A DNA stretch of 58,797 nt. Source: Bordetella parapertussis (GTDB taxonomy: Bacteria; Pseudomonadota; Gammaproteobacteria; Burkholderiales; Burkholderiaceae_D). Positions within the stretch are counted from its first letter, which is position 1. Each line of letters opens with the position of its first letter. Below are positions 18,098 to 28,000 of the stretch, in pieces. A model generated the notes under the pieces. The model searched no databases. It was not told the DNA's origin and worked only from the letters and a program-made list of their open reading frames with translations. Location of the stretch: the NCBI GenBank assembly GCA_945866125.1, contig CAMBFZ010000023.1, positions 1 to 58,797 of the forward strand, read 5' to 3'. The translations under genes were made by a program, and so were the position numbers.

Positions 18098-19015
18098 TTA
18101 TCTCTCCCTGACCCACACCATGCGGGTATTGGGACCGCTGCGCTCAATCAATCCCTGAATTTGTAGCGCGGCATGATCAATCATCACGGCGCCATTTACC
18201 AAAAAATAATCGGTTGACACCGACACCGCGCCTTCGGTGAGCGTGATCTGCCGATTGGGCAGTCGGGTTGCAAAATCATTGAGATCGCGAAAGCTGGCGA
18301 TACGCCGGCTCGCTACCAGTGCGGTGATATCTGACGAGTTCAGCGTATCCAGCCGCGCTGCAAGAACTTCGGACGGTGCCGTGTTGACGTTGATGCCGGT
18401 CGCACGCGGTAGTACGACGACATACGGCCGCAGCGCTGTAATCGGCGCTTCAGAAAATCCCGGGATCGTGAGCAAGTCTTCCACGTAGACCAGATCGAGC
18501 ATGGGTGGCGCTTGCGCTTGCTGGCCTGACGCGATGAACCGCGCCGCTGCCATGGCTAGTGCGGGATCTTGTCGCAGCAAAATCAACAAGCGCTGAAATA
18601 CACGCACCTCGGCGGTATTCACTTTTCCTTCGTGGGCCAGATTGCGCAGATTGAAGCGGGCCTGCGCGTCGCTGAGATTGCCGGACAGCGTGGCATCACC
18701 CAAATTTGCTTGCTCAATGTCGCGGTCAAGGAACGCATCCAACTGGACACCAGCCAAGGGCGCATTCCAGAGCTCGTTCAAATCATCGGTGGCAGATTGA
18801 CGTGCATCGTCGCGCAGCATCAGTTGGGCCCAGTCTAGCGCGCCGCGTAACGCCAATTGTTTTTGTAATTGAAGTCGTTGATTTTCAATCGCACGGACCT
18901 GGATTTGCTGTCGCCAAAACAGGCTCGCCACAATCGTCACAGCAAGCGTGGTGAGCAGCAGGGCGGTGATGATGGCGACGCCTTGCTGGTAATGCCGCGC
19001 AGTGACGGGCCTCAT
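18098..19015 (-). CDS. gspK: Type II secretion minor pseudopilin GspK, orphan
   Basis: The N-terminus has a short basic leader, then QQGVAIITALLLTTLAVTIV, a prepilin-like hydrophobic helix without Glu at position 5, as is usual for GspK. The body carries the family pattern: LQLQKQLALRGALDWAQLML, LSDAQARFNLRNL, the YVEDLLTIPGF segment and NVNTAPSEVLAA. Length (305 aa) is normal. GspK caps the pseudopilus tip with GspI and GspJ in the periplasm. Normally the gene sits between gspJ and gspL, but here neither neighbour is present: upstream is an EF-hand protein gene and downstream the giant protease gene. It may work with a type II system encoded elsewhere, or belong to a dedicated export route for these neighbours. 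Confidence 0.88.
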   Translation of the reverse strand: MRPVTARHYQQGVAIITALLLTTLAVTIVASLFWRQQIQVRAIENQRLQLQKQLALRGALDWAQLMLRDDARQSATDDLNELWNAPLAGVQLDAFLDRDIEQANLGDATLSGNLSDAQARFNLRNLAHEGKVNTAEVRVFQRLLILLRQDPALAMAAARFIASGQQAQAPPMLDLVYVEDLLTIPGFSEAPITALRPYVVVLPRATGINVNTAPSEVLAARLDTLNSSDITALVASRRIASFRDLNDFATRLPNRQITLTEGAVSVSTDYFLVNGAVMIDHAALQIQGLIERSGPNTRMVWVRER

Positions 19016-19097
19016 GATGCAGATGATGATAATTTATTGGGAAGAGAGGGCGTCAGTCAGCGTGTGATGCAAGCGCAGAATTCGGACAGATCCACCT

Positions 19098-19640
19098 TTA
19101 CTGGGACTCGCACAGGAAGCGATGAGCGGGCGCGTCTTTACTAAGTATAGCGACCTCGACGGCGTCACCATTGCGGACCTGGATGTTGTAAGCCACTTGT
19201 TTGTCAGACGGTTCCGCGGCCAGAAACCAGCGCAGCACAACCTCGGTGCAGGTTTTGGTTTTAACCATATCGGGAAGGGCGATGCGCGCCCACCACTCAA
19301 CCTGGGTGGTGCTGTTGGCGTCATCGGCGTGAACCGACACCAGCAGCTGTTGTTCGCTGGCGGTGCCTGTTTTGCCATCGACGATCAGCGAAAAACCGGC
19401 GCCCAGCTGCGCCAGAATATCGTCGGTGTGGCGTTGGATTTCTTCCGGCTGCAGCAAGCCGTCCCCGTCGTCATCCACGCCGGTAAACGCAAACGCCGGC
19501 ACGCCGATGAGGATGATGGCGTCATCCTCTCTCAGGTTGACGGCCCCATAGCCGGCAGATAAAAGATGCGCGGCTGCCGGCGGCGTCACTGTCAGTGAAC
19601 TAAGCAACACCGCTGCAGCAAAACTAATCCTCAACAACAC
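19098..19640 (-). CDS. Exported EF-hand protein of unknown function
   Basis: 180 residues with an N-terminal signal peptide (about 1-24, ending PPAAA-H). A textbook 12-residue EF-hand loop lies at 56-67 (DDDGDGLLQPEE), with Asp56, Asp58, Asp60 and Glu67 in the calcium-binding positions. The rest is a beta-rich domain with two Cys (in KTKTCTEVVLRW and the C-terminal FLCESQ) that could form a disulphide. I do not recognise the family. The frame opens with GTG, 20 bases after the YHYH-protein gene and 82 bases before gspK, all on minus, so co-transcription is likely. A calcium-binding periplasmic or secreted partner of one neighbour is inferred only. Confidence 0.75.
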   Translation of the reverse strand: MLLRISFAAAVLLSSLTVTPPAAAHLLSAGYGAVNLREDDAIILIGVPAFAFTGVDDDGDGLLQPEEIQRHTDDILAQLGAGFSLIVDGKTGTASEQQLLVSVHADDANSTTQVEWWARIALPDMVKTKTCTEVVLRWFLAAEPSDKQVAYNIQVRNGDAVEVAILSKDAPAHRFLCESQ

Positions 19641-19660
19641 AAGCCGCGTCTCACCATGGA

Positions 19661-21778
19661 TCAGTTGGCGCTGGTGCTATTGGCCCACGTGCCAGAAGGC
19701 AGAACGCCAAATGTGCAGCGCTGAATGAACGGATAGCTGTCGGTAATGAAATAGTGATAGACCGCTGTTGTGGGTGACTCTGGTGTTACACCATAGCGAC
19801 CATTACAGGCATCAAGATCGCCACCGGCTGCACTGTCAAACACCCAATCCTGCTCAAACGATCCATAGGGTGCCAGTGCCGTACTTGGACGGTCGGTATA
19901 ACCGGCCGCGGTGAGCTCAGCGGCGGTGCGCAAACGGTAGTTTGACTTCATGATTTTGACCGCGCCTGTGCTGGTCCGGTTGGTGTAACCATACCGGGCA
20001 TAGATCGGGAATCCATCCACTGCAAAGGCCACCAGCGTCATGGTGCTGTTGCCCTTGCCAAGACGTGCGATATGACCTTCTGGCATGCCGTGGTAATGGT
20101 AATAGCCATAAAACGCCGTTGTGGTACCCGACATGGTGGGCTGGTTGTGTGCGTTGCTTGGATCCAGACCCACGTCTTGATAAATGTTTTTACCCACGAC
20201 CTTGTAGGTCGTTTTGGGACTGGTGGTGCTCACATAGGTCTCGGCGGTGCCCGGTTCAATCTTGACGCTGTTGTTGGCATAACCGGGGTAGTACACATAA
20301 GTACATCTGTAAGCGCCGCTTGAGCTCGTATACGTCGTGCCTGATGAACCAGGGCTGCTGCTTGAGGTGAAGGCGTAGCAGCTTGAGGTGTCATACCCAT
20401 TGGCACCCATTGAGTAGCCCGGAGCGATGGTGCCGTTGTAGGGCACGCTCTTGTTCACGCTCTTAGCACCGATGTAATTCGGGTTGCCGGAGAAGTAGGG
20501 GCTACCGGTATAGCCAGTGAGGCCGTTGGTAAACCACTCCGACGAGCGATGGTCAGGCAACGCATTACCCACCAAGGTGCGTGTGCTGGTGCCCGAGCAG
20601 GTAATGCTGGCCGTGCTGGTTCCCGTGGTCTTCGTACCGGTGGTGCTGTAGTAGGTAATCGTGGGCACAGTGCCGGTGCCGGTCGCCGTCTGGTTGGTGT
20701 AGCCGCAGTACTTGCTATAGGACGAGTAGGCCGTGATGTGCGTCGTATTGGCGGTACTGGCCAGCACACCGGACGAATTTGGTGGGCCGGCATTAGGAAT
20801 TACTGCACTCGAAGTGCCCGATACGGCTGAACTGGTGCCCAGCGTTTCGGTCACTTTGCAGGTGTAGGATTTGCCGTTGGTCAGGCCACTTACGACCAGT
20901 GGGTTCGTGTAGTTGGCTTTGCTGTTTGAGGTCGCCCCGGATGAATACTCGGCGCTGGCTGTGCTGGTACCCGTCACGCCGCCATCTGAAGACGTACACG
21001 TTGCCACGTAGGCGTCAGCGCCTTTGCCGCTGCCAAGAATCTTACCGCCGACGAAGTTAAACATCACGCTGATACGTGAGTCGCCGGGCAAAACACCTTT
21101 GATGCTTGGCGCAACAAGTGTTGTGCTGGCGGCGGGCGTGACAGATACCGTACCCGATGCCGCGCTGGTGCCAGCTGCGTTGCTGGCCTTGACGCTACAC
21201 GTATAGGTGGTGCCATTGGTCAGACTGCTTACCGTGATTGGGCTGCTGGTGCCGGTGCCGGTTTTGCTCACGGCAGTGGTGCCGGTGCCTGTGGTGCAAG
21301 TCGCGGTATAACTCGTCGCTGCCGAGCCGGTGGTGGACGCGGTAAAGCTGATACTGGCTTGCGCGCTGCCGGCCGTGGCGGTACCGATGGTCGGTGCGCC
21401 TGGTACCGTGACGGTGGTCGCAACAGGCGTCACGCTGGCCGTCGTGGATGCCGCTGTCGTGGTGGAGTACGTTGTCGTCACTGAGCAGGTGTAAGTGCTG
21501 CCATTGGTCAAGCCCGTCACGATAATCGGGCTGGACGTACCGGTATTGGTTAGTGCAGTGCCGGTTCCGACTTTGCAGCTAGCGGTGTAACCGGTGATGG
21601 TGGAACCACTGACGGCTGTCGCTGCGGTAAAGGACACGGTAGCCTGTCCACTTCCTGCTACTGCGCTGACCCCCGTAGGTGCGCTGGGCACGGCGGCCAC
21701 TGCGTTTGACAGCGGGTTTAATGACGCGGCAAGCACAACGGCACTGAGGCCAATCTTCTTAAAAGCAGTAAAGTTCAT
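19661..21778 (-). CDS. Exported fibronectin-III/YHYH-domain protein
   Basis: 705 residues. A signal peptide (about 1-29, ending AVAAVP) is followed by two clear fibronectin type III-like domains (about 31-118 and 122-212). A third, more divergent one follows (about 218-330). They are very rich in Ser, Thr and Gly, each with a TGLTNGxxYTCxVT-like strand. The C-terminal half is a YHYH domain: the name motif YYHYHGMPEGH, then FAVDGFPIYARYGY and DLDACNGRYGV with a TDSYPF ending. YHYH proteins are secreted or surface proteins, often in polysaccharide- or metal-rich settings, with no firm biochemical role known to me. It is first of a minus-strand row running to the EF-hand protein, GspK and the giant protease. 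Confidence 0.87.
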   Translation of the reverse strand: MNFTAFKKIGLSAVVLAASLNPLSNAVAAVPSAPTGVSAVAGSGQATVSFTAATAVSGSTITGYTASCKVGTGTALTNTGTSSPIIVTGLTNGSTYTCSVTTTYSTTTAASTTASVTPVATTVTVPGAPTIGTATAGSAQASISFTASTTGSAATSYTATCTTGTGTTAVSKTGTGTSSPITVSSLTNGTTYTCSVKASNAAGTSAASGTVSVTPAASTTLVAPSIKGVLPGDSRISVMFNFVGGKILGSGKGADAYVATCTSSDGGVTGTSTASAEYSSGATSNSKANYTNPLVVSGLTNGKSYTCKVTETLGTSSAVSGTSSAVIPNAGPPNSSGVLASTANTTHITAYSSYSKYCGYTNQTATGTGTVPTITYYSTTGTKTTGTSTASITCSGTSTRTLVGNALPDHRSSEWFTNGLTGYTGSPYFSGNPNYIGAKSVNKSVPYNGTIAPGYSMGANGYDTSSCYAFTSSSSPGSSGTTYTSSSGAYRCTYVYYPGYANNSVKIEPGTAETYVSTTSPKTTYKVVGKNIYQDVGLDPSNAHNQPTMSGTTTAFYGYYHYHGMPEGHIARLGKGNSTMTLVAFAVDGFPIYARYGYTNRTSTGAVKIMKSNYRLRTAAELTAAGYTDRPSTALAPYGSFEQDWVFDSAAGGDLDACNGRYGVTPESPTTAVYHYFITDSYPFIQRCTFGVLPSGTWANSTSAN

Positions 21779-21988
21779 AGCAGGTCCGTGAGTCCTAATA
21801 ATTTCAATGCCAACGAGTTTAAATTGAAATGGGTGCAGAGACAGAGAATTATTAAGGATTTGATGGGGGTTTTTAAGTAAATATTAGGGCGCGCGCGTGA
21901 ATTTCGTTGCTTAATTATTATTTAATTTTAAATACTCATTAAAGCTCACAGAAGCTCATAATTTTTCAGGTAAATTGTGTATGTTTTT

Positions 21989-22019
21989 TTGATATTTTTT
22001 TACTCGCGATTTTTATTAT
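21989..22019 (+). promoter_or_regulatory. Possible sigma-70-type promoter for soxC
   Basis: TTGATA at 21989-21994 resembles a -35 box. TATTAT at 22014-22019 matches a -10 box at five of six positions, but the spacer is 19 bases. TTTATT at 22012 gives a 17-base spacer with a weaker match. Tentative. Confidence 0.3.
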
Positions 22020-22135
22020 GTGGGCCGCATGTTCTGGGTCTTACTCAGGCAAGGTACTGTCGCATCGGTTCAATAAAACCCCGTGCAGCACATCTGTTAT
22101 CTTTTGCTGAAGATCACAAGAGCCGATAGACCGAG

Positions 22136-22140
22136 AGAGG
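22136..22140 (+). promoter_or_regulatory. Ribosome-binding site that sets the soxC start
   Basis: AGAGG ends 7 bases before GTG 22148 but only 1 base before the upstream in-frame TTG 22142. The GTG is therefore the better start. Confidence 0.7.
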
Positions 22141-22147
22141 ATTGTGG

Positions 22148-23503
22148 GTGGACAAATTTTCGAATAAAACTGGCCGCATCAGACCAGCACCCGAGGACTA
22201 TCTCACCAACGAAATAATTAGTGAGATCAATGACAAAGGTCTCAATGAAACCCGTCGCGCGTTTTTAGTAAAAAGTTTTATGGCGGCGAGTGCAACCGCT
22301 TTTGGTAATGCAGTGCGTTCGGAAGAAATGCCTCTCGACGGCGGCACCGACAGTGCGCTGCTGCCCCTTCATTCCACTACGCTGGGCAAACCAGTTGCTG
22401 ATCCGGCTTATGGCCAACCTTCACGCTTTGAAGCGGCAACAGTCAGACGTGAATCGCCAGGTTTAACCAGAACACGCCAATCGTCTGCATCCTTCACGCC
22501 TTTGCAAAGTCTGTTCGGCATCATCACGCCGAATGGTTTGCATTTTGAGCGGCACCATCAGGGCTGGCATGACATCGATCCCAGCGCGCATCGTTTGATG
22601 ATTAATGGTCTTGTTAACACACCGAAGATGTATACGCTCGGCGATCTGATGCGCTTGCCCCATGTCTCGCGTATGCATTTTTTAGAATGTGGCGCGAACA
22701 CCGCCATGGAATGGGGGCATCCTGCGGTGCCATCGGTTCAATATACCCACGGTATGTTGTCATGTAGTGAATTTACCGGCGTACGTTTATCTGATTTGCT
22801 CAATGATTGCGGCTTTGATCAGACGCGGGCAAAGTTTATATTGGCTGAAGGGGCGGATGGTTCGAGTTTGACTCGCACTATCGCCATTGAGCATGCGCTG
22901 GATGATGTCATCGTCGCCTGGGGTATGAACGGGGAAATGCTGCGCCCTCAAAACGGTTATCCGTTGCGCTTAGTAGTACCCGGCGTGCAGGGTGTGTCAT
23001 GGATTAAATGGCTCAGGCGAATCGAAGTAGGCGACGCCCCTTATGGCAGCAAAGACGAAAGCATGCAATACATTGATTTAATGCCGGACGGGCTGCATCG
23101 CCAATACACCTCGATTCAAGAATGCAAATCCGTTATTACTGCGCCATCGGGCGGGCAAATTCTGCTTGAAAAAGGCCGCTTTAATATTACCGGTCTGGCC
23201 TGGTCAGGACGCGGAAAAATAAGCCGGGTCGACGTCTCTGTTGATGGCGGCCGTAACTGGCGCACCGCGCGAATGGAGGGGCCGATACTCAATAAATGCC
23301 TGACTCGTTTTAATATCGATTGGGTATGGGATGGGCGTGCCGCTATTCTGCAATCCCGCGCGATTGATGAGACCGGTTATGTACAGCCAAAGATCAATCA
23401 GCTCCGCGAGGTACGCGGATCCAAGTCGACTTACCATAACAACGCCATTCAATCTTGGTTAGTTGCTGCATCTGGAGAAATCGCCAATGTTCAGACCTTC
23501 TAA
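22148..23503 (+). CDS. soxC: Sulfite/sulfane dehydrogenase, molybdenum subunit SoxC
   Basis: A SUOX-fold molybdopterin oxidoreductase (451 aa from GTG 22148). A twin-arginine-like leader is visible (ETRRAFLVKSFMAAS, about residues 33-47), fitting periplasmic export as a folded protein. The molybdenum-ligand Cys181 is in FLECGANTAMEWG. Further family marks are the YPLRLVVPGVQGVSWIKWL segment and the C-terminal Mo-Co dimerisation domain (VDVSVDGGRNW). SoxC with the cytochrome SoxD oxidises the sulfane sulfur bound to SoxY in thiosulfate oxidation. soxD follows and overlaps by 17 bases. No soxXYZAB is in the window, so the pair may serve a Sox system elsewhere or act alone on sulfite-like substrates. 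Confidence 0.9.
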   Translation: MDKFSNKTGRIRPAPEDYLTNEIISEINDKGLNETRRAFLVKSFMAASATAFGNAVRSEEMPLDGGTDSALLPLHSTTLGKPVADPAYGQPSRFEAATVRRESPGLTRTRQSSASFTPLQSLFGIITPNGLHFERHHQGWHDIDPSAHRLMINGLVNTPKMYTLGDLMRLPHVSRMHFLECGANTAMEWGHPAVPSVQYTHGMLSCSEFTGVRLSDLLNDCGFDQTRAKFILAEGADGSSLTRTIAIEHALDDVIVAWGMNGEMLRPQNGYPLRLVVPGVQGVSWIKWLRRIEVGDAPYGSKDESMQYIDLMPDGLHRQYTSIQECKSVITAPSGGQILLEKGRFNITGLAWSGRGKISRVDVSVDGGRNWRTARMEGPILNKCLTRFNIDWVWDGRAAILQSRAIDETGYVQPKINQLREVRGSKSTYHNNAIQSWLVAASGEIANVQTF

Positions 23504-24236
23504 ATTTATTGGCTTGGTTATTTCTTGCTGGGTGTTTGTAGCGCCATTGCATGCGCAAACGATGCCAGGCGTTGGTCGGGTAGCCACCGCTGCCGAAATC
23601 GCGCGTTGGGATATGGATGTGCGTCCTGATTTTAAAGGCTTGCCACAAGGTGCCGGTACCGTATTGAAAGGGCAGCAGGTATGGGACGCAAAATGTGCGT
23701 CGTGTCATGGCGTCTTTGGTGAAGCGACCCATATGTCGGCGCCGATTGTCGGTGGCACAAACGACAAAGACATTGCCCTGGGCAGGGTTGCCTCATTGAC
23801 GGATCCGCGCACCGTACTGCGCTCGAGCATCATGAAACTACCGACGCTGAGTACATTATGGGATTACATTAACCGCGCTATGCCCTGGGATAAGCCGAAA
23901 ACATTGAGTACCGAGGAGGTCTATGCGGTAACGGCCTATATCCTGCATCTTGCCGATATCGTCCCGGAAGAGTTCACTTTAGATGCACGCACGATCGTGG
24001 AGGCACAAAAGCGTTTACCCAACCGTAATGGGATGACGACAGCCCATGGATTATGGCTGCGCCAAGGCCAGCCCGATGTAAATAATCCCGCCTGCATGCG
24101 CGATTGTCCGGTCAGTGCCGACGCGCCGACTGTCATATCTACTGCTTCCAGAGACTCACACGGCAATTTATTTGAGCAAAACAGAAACCTCGGAGCGGTA
24201 CAGGGATTAAAGATAAAGCACCCTGAGGGTCAATGA
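23487..24236 (+). CDS. soxD: SoxD-type c-type cytochrome, single haem
   Basis: Start ATG 23487 lies inside the 3' end of soxC and has GGAGA 8 bases upstream. A signal peptide (1-23, ending LHA) precedes a cytochrome c domain with the haem motif CASCH (Cys70, Cys73, His74). The extended SoxD-like sequence after it includes VGGTNDKDIALGRVAS, DYINRAMPWDKP and YILHLADIVP. The C-terminal ACMRDC has two Cys but no His, so it is not a second haem site. Several characterised SoxD proteins are longer and carry two haems; this 249-residue form has one. It should accept electrons from SoxC in the periplasm. Coupling by overlap supports a 1:1 complex. Confidence 0.87.
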   Translation: MFRPSKFIGLVISCWVFVAPLHAQTMPGVGRVATAAEIARWDMDVRPDFKGLPQGAGTVLKGQQVWDAKCASCHGVFGEATHMSAPIVGGTNDKDIALGRVASLTDPRTVLRSSIMKLPTLSTLWDYINRAMPWDKPKTLSTEEVYAVTAYILHLADIVPEEFTLDARTIVEAQKRLPNRNGMTTAHGLWLRQGQPDVNNPACMRDCPVSADAPTVISTASRDSHGNLFEQNRNLGAVQGLKIKHPEGQ

Positions 24237-24373
24237 TACGCGCCGCGATATTGCGAGCTCGATAACATCATCGTAGTAGCTGCAAACTTTGCGGGGCTTA
24301 ATGCGTTACATTATTGGGCGTTTATACGTACGCGTTCTATTTCACACCTTTTTGTACCGAAAAGCAGATTGTT

Positions 24374-24748
24374 ATGCACGACACGTTGTTTGATAAATAT
24401 GGTGGTGTGCCAATGGTCACGCGCGTAGTCAAAGATTTCCATGAGAGGCTGATGCGCCGGCCAAATATCAGGCGTTATTTTCTTGATATGCCTATCGACA
24501 AAGTCATTGATCACCACATTGCGTATGTGTCTTATGCGTTAGGTAAGCCTAACAGCAGCTTTACCTCCAGAGAAATCCATGACAAACATATGAATGCCGG
24601 GGTCACTGCAGCGTCGTATGACTTAATCACGGATTTGTTTATTGCTGCGCTCGAAGACGAAAACGTCACCGAGGAAGACGTACAAACCATCGTCGCACGC
24701 ATTAATCAACTTCGCGGTGAAGTCGTCACCAAAGGCCTCGCACGTTAA
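24374..24748 (+). CDS. Truncated haemoglobin (group I type)
   Basis: 124 residues from ATG 24374. The two-over-two globin pattern is visible: LFDKYGGVPMVTRVVKDF at the start, then FxxMPIDKxxDHH, and the proximal His72 in DKHMNAGV followed by SYDLITDLFIAAL. In many group I proteins a Tyr follows the Phe of the B helix; here the sequence is DFHERL, so a His seems to sit at that position, which could alter ligand chemistry (tentative). Such globins bind O2 or NO in the cytoplasm. The gene lies 137 bases after soxD on the same strand; a functional link is not certain. Confidence 0.85.
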   Translation: MHDTLFDKYGGVPMVTRVVKDFHERLMRRPNIRRYFLDMPIDKVIDHHIAYVSYALGKPNSSFTSREIHDKHMNAGVTAASYDLITDLFIAALEDENVTEEDVQTIVARINQLRGEVVTKGLAR

Positions 24749-25083
24749 CCCCCTCAGGGGTCAGGTCTTGCAAAACAACATGCCTGCACAATGCTTCGAT
24801 TACCGCGCTTTCAGTGGGCCGCCCATCATTTAATCGTTTTCTCTTCAACACAATCCCGCAACCCCGCAGTTCAATCGATAAAGTAACGTGCTATCCAGCG
24901 GTGCGTGCATTGCTGACGCCGTATCAATCACATTGCTCCGCGTTTGCGATTGATTTCAGCGACCTTCGCTGCGACCTGCCTCCCACCGCCCGATTGACTT
25001 CCCGCCTTAATTTCCCTAAGGTCTCACCCATCTGAACCAACCTCGTCCGGTCTGGCACGTTGCGCCACATCCGACTCCGCATC
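24749..25083. other. Intergenic stretch without a recognisable gene
   Basis: 335 bases between the haemoglobin and AsmA-family genes. A short CCCCTCAGGGG hairpin follows the haemoglobin stop but has no T-run. Short open frames here show no family signature or ribosome-binding site. Confidence 0.55.
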
Positions 25084-28000
25084 ATGTCCAGCAAGTCCCG
25101 CTTTGCCAAACCGGCCCGATTGTTCCTCAAGATTGCCCTCGCTGGCCTGATCACGCTGTTGACGTTGTTGGTCTTGGTGGCCATCGTTGGTGTGCGGATT
25201 GATGCCGCTCCTTACCGCGCGAGCATTGGGCGCTTGTTGTCTGAGCAGCTCGGGCGTGCGGTTTATCTCGATGGCGCACTGCAGCTGGAACTCAGCATGC
25301 GTCCGGCGATGCTGATTCGTAAGGTGCGTATCGCTCAACCTAAAGAGTTTGGTCAGGCCGATTTTTTGGCCATCGGTGAACTGCGTGTATCGCTCGACCT
25401 GGCGCTGCTGCTAAAAAATAAGCTACGCGCGGAAGAAATCGCCGGCAGTGATGTCCGCGTGCTGCTCCAACAACGCGCTGACGGTCGTAATAACTGGACC
25501 TTTGCGCTCCCGGCCAACGCGCCAGCGCCGGCCAAATCCGTCAAGCCGCTTACCCCGAATACGCCGAATACGCTCGATCAACCCGACAGCGAAGGCTTAC
25601 CCGAGCTCGCCGCCAACGGCCTTGATATCCGCAAGATCATTTTACGCAAGCTCAATGTCGAGTATCGCGGCGTCAACGGCAAGCCACAATATTTTTCGCT
25701 CGACCAATTGGATGCCACGGTACCGGCTGATGGTCCGATGCGGGCGAAGGCCAGCGGTCGTATCGACCAGACCTTGCGCTATCAGCTCGCCTTTGACGGT
25801 GGTCCCTTCGCTGCGCTCATCACCGACAATACTGACTGGCCATTCAATATTAAGCTCGAATTTTTAGACAGCATCTTTACCGCCAGCGGCAAACTGGGTG
25901 ATGTCAACAGCAGTCTGCGCTTTGGATTCGGTACCCCCGATCTGGCTAAATTTGGTCGTTTGCTGGAGATTGATCTGCCTGACGCCGGCGCTGCAGGCAT
26001 CGGCGGCTTGCTGCGTGTTGCGCCGGGCAAAATTACGCTTACCGAGCTCTCTGGTGTGCTCGGTAAAACCAGCCTGACTGGTGCATTGGCTGTCGACATG
26101 CAAAGCGAGCGACCGCGGCTCTCGGGCGCGTTGGCGCTGCCCATGCTCGACTTGCGGCCTTTCCTTGGACAAGATACCGAGGACGACGAGCCGCCAACAA
26201 ATTTGCGCGAGCTCTATCTAAGCCTGGCCCGGGCCCGTCTGGATCTGCAGCAGTTAAATCATTACGATATGGACCTGTCACTCAAGGTGGGCCAATGGCT
26301 CAGCCTGCCGGGTGAACTCCATGATGCTGCACTCAGTCTTCAGCTTGCCGACGGCAAGCTCGCGCTGTCGCTCAAGGCCACCATTAGCGGGGTGCCGATC
26401 AAGGGCTTGATCAGCGCCGACGCATCAAAATTACGGCCTAGCTTTGGTGTCACCGTCAGCGCCGAAAAATCCGATATCGCCGGGTTGGCCACCTTGCTCA
26501 CCGGCGCGAAGGGTATTGAAGGCCGGCTTGGTCGCTTTCAACTCGCGCTGTCTTCCGAGGGGAATCGAGGGCAAGAGCTCATGCAGTCGCTGGCGATCAA
26601 GCTGGCCTTGAGTGACAGCAAGCTCAGCTACGGCAATGTCGCCGGCGGCAAGCCGGTCGATTTCACGCTAGATAAATTAGCGCTTACGCTGCCGGCGCAT
26701 AACAAGCTGCAAGGCACGATGGCAGGTACCTTGTTAGGGCATCCTTTGCACGCCACGCTAAACGGCGGCGCGCTGGCGGACAGTATCGAACAAGGCAGCA
26801 CACCGCTTGAATTAATCGCTCGCTCCCGCGGCGTGGTGGCACGCATCGCCGGCACGCTCAACGCAGAGCAAGACAATCGCAGCGCCAAAGATGCAAGTAA
26901 AGAAAGCAGCAAGCCCAATAGCAGCAAAGCCAATCTGGTCTTTAGCGTAGGTGCAGATCGCGCCGGCGAGGTAGCAAGCTGGTTTGGCTTGCGCCCGAAC
27001 GCGAGCGTACCCTTGGCCTTGGGCGGCAGCTTCAGCAACACCAGCAACAGTAACTGGCAATTGTCCCACCTGGTATTTCAGCTTGGTCGTAGCACGCTCT
27101 ACGCCAACGTAGGTCGAACCGGGCAGGGTGGCCGCAGTCATTTGGACGCGCGCATCGACATAGCCAATATCGATAGCGCGGAGCTTGATTCCTTACTCGC
27201 ACCAACTGGCAACACCAAAAAAACGTTAAAGAGCAAGGCGGTGCCGACGCTGGATATTCCAATTTTGCCGCAACAAATTGTGTTGAGTGATGCCGATGTC
27301 AGCGTGCGTGTGCGCAAGGTCGATGGCACTCGTCTTGCAATGCGCGATCTGAGTTTTGATGCACGGCTGCGCGAGGGCTTCATGCAGCCCTCCGCGTTTC
27401 GTGCGCACATTGCCGACACCGCCTTTGAGGGTGCACTGATGCTCGACTTGCGTGCCGCCGTGCCGCGTATCCAGCTCTGGCTTGCGGCGGCAGACGTCAA
27501 CGCCGGTCGTATTTTGCAAGAGCTCAAACTTGTCGACCAGCTCGACGCCACACTGGCCCGGGTAGGGCTCTATCTCGATAGCCAATCAAGCCAGCTCTCT
27601 GCACTGATTGCCAATGCACGCCTGAGCGGGGAGATTGAGGGCGGCAAGCTGGTGCTGAAAGATAAAAATACCAAGTCCGCTTTGCACGTGGCCTTACAGC
27701 AAGGCGTACTCAGCGCGGCGCCCGGCGAGCGGGTACAACTTAATCTCACCGGCGCGATGGATGCCGTGCCGATTGCGATTAGTTTGCGTAGCGCTACCGC
27801 CAAAGATCTGATTAACCCCGCGCTGCGGGTGCCGTTTGATTTGTCCATCGAGGCAGCACAGACCCGACTCGCGCTGTCCGGCACCCTTGATCGCGATATC
27901 GATGCGCGCGATGTCGAGCTTGCCATGCAAATCAGCGGCCCTCATCTCGAGTACCTCAACCCCTTGTTGCGCGTTTCGCTGCCGCCCTGGGGGCCGTGGT

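Larger units (their letters stand above)
21779..22147. other. AT-rich divergent intergenic region
   Basis: 370 bases between the YHYH-protein gene (minus) and soxC (plus), clearly more AT-rich than the flanking genes, with several T runs. It must hold both promoters. No hairpin, riboswitch or clear operator was found. The soxC ribosome-binding site lies at its right end. Confidence 0.6.

Noticed and set aside
24061..24120. Second haem site in SoxD at CMRDC
   Set aside because: The motif has three residues between the Cys and no following His, so it is not CxxCH.
24752..24766. CCCCTCAGGGG hairpin after the haemoglobin gene
   Set aside because: Four-base stem with no T-tract, so no support as terminator.
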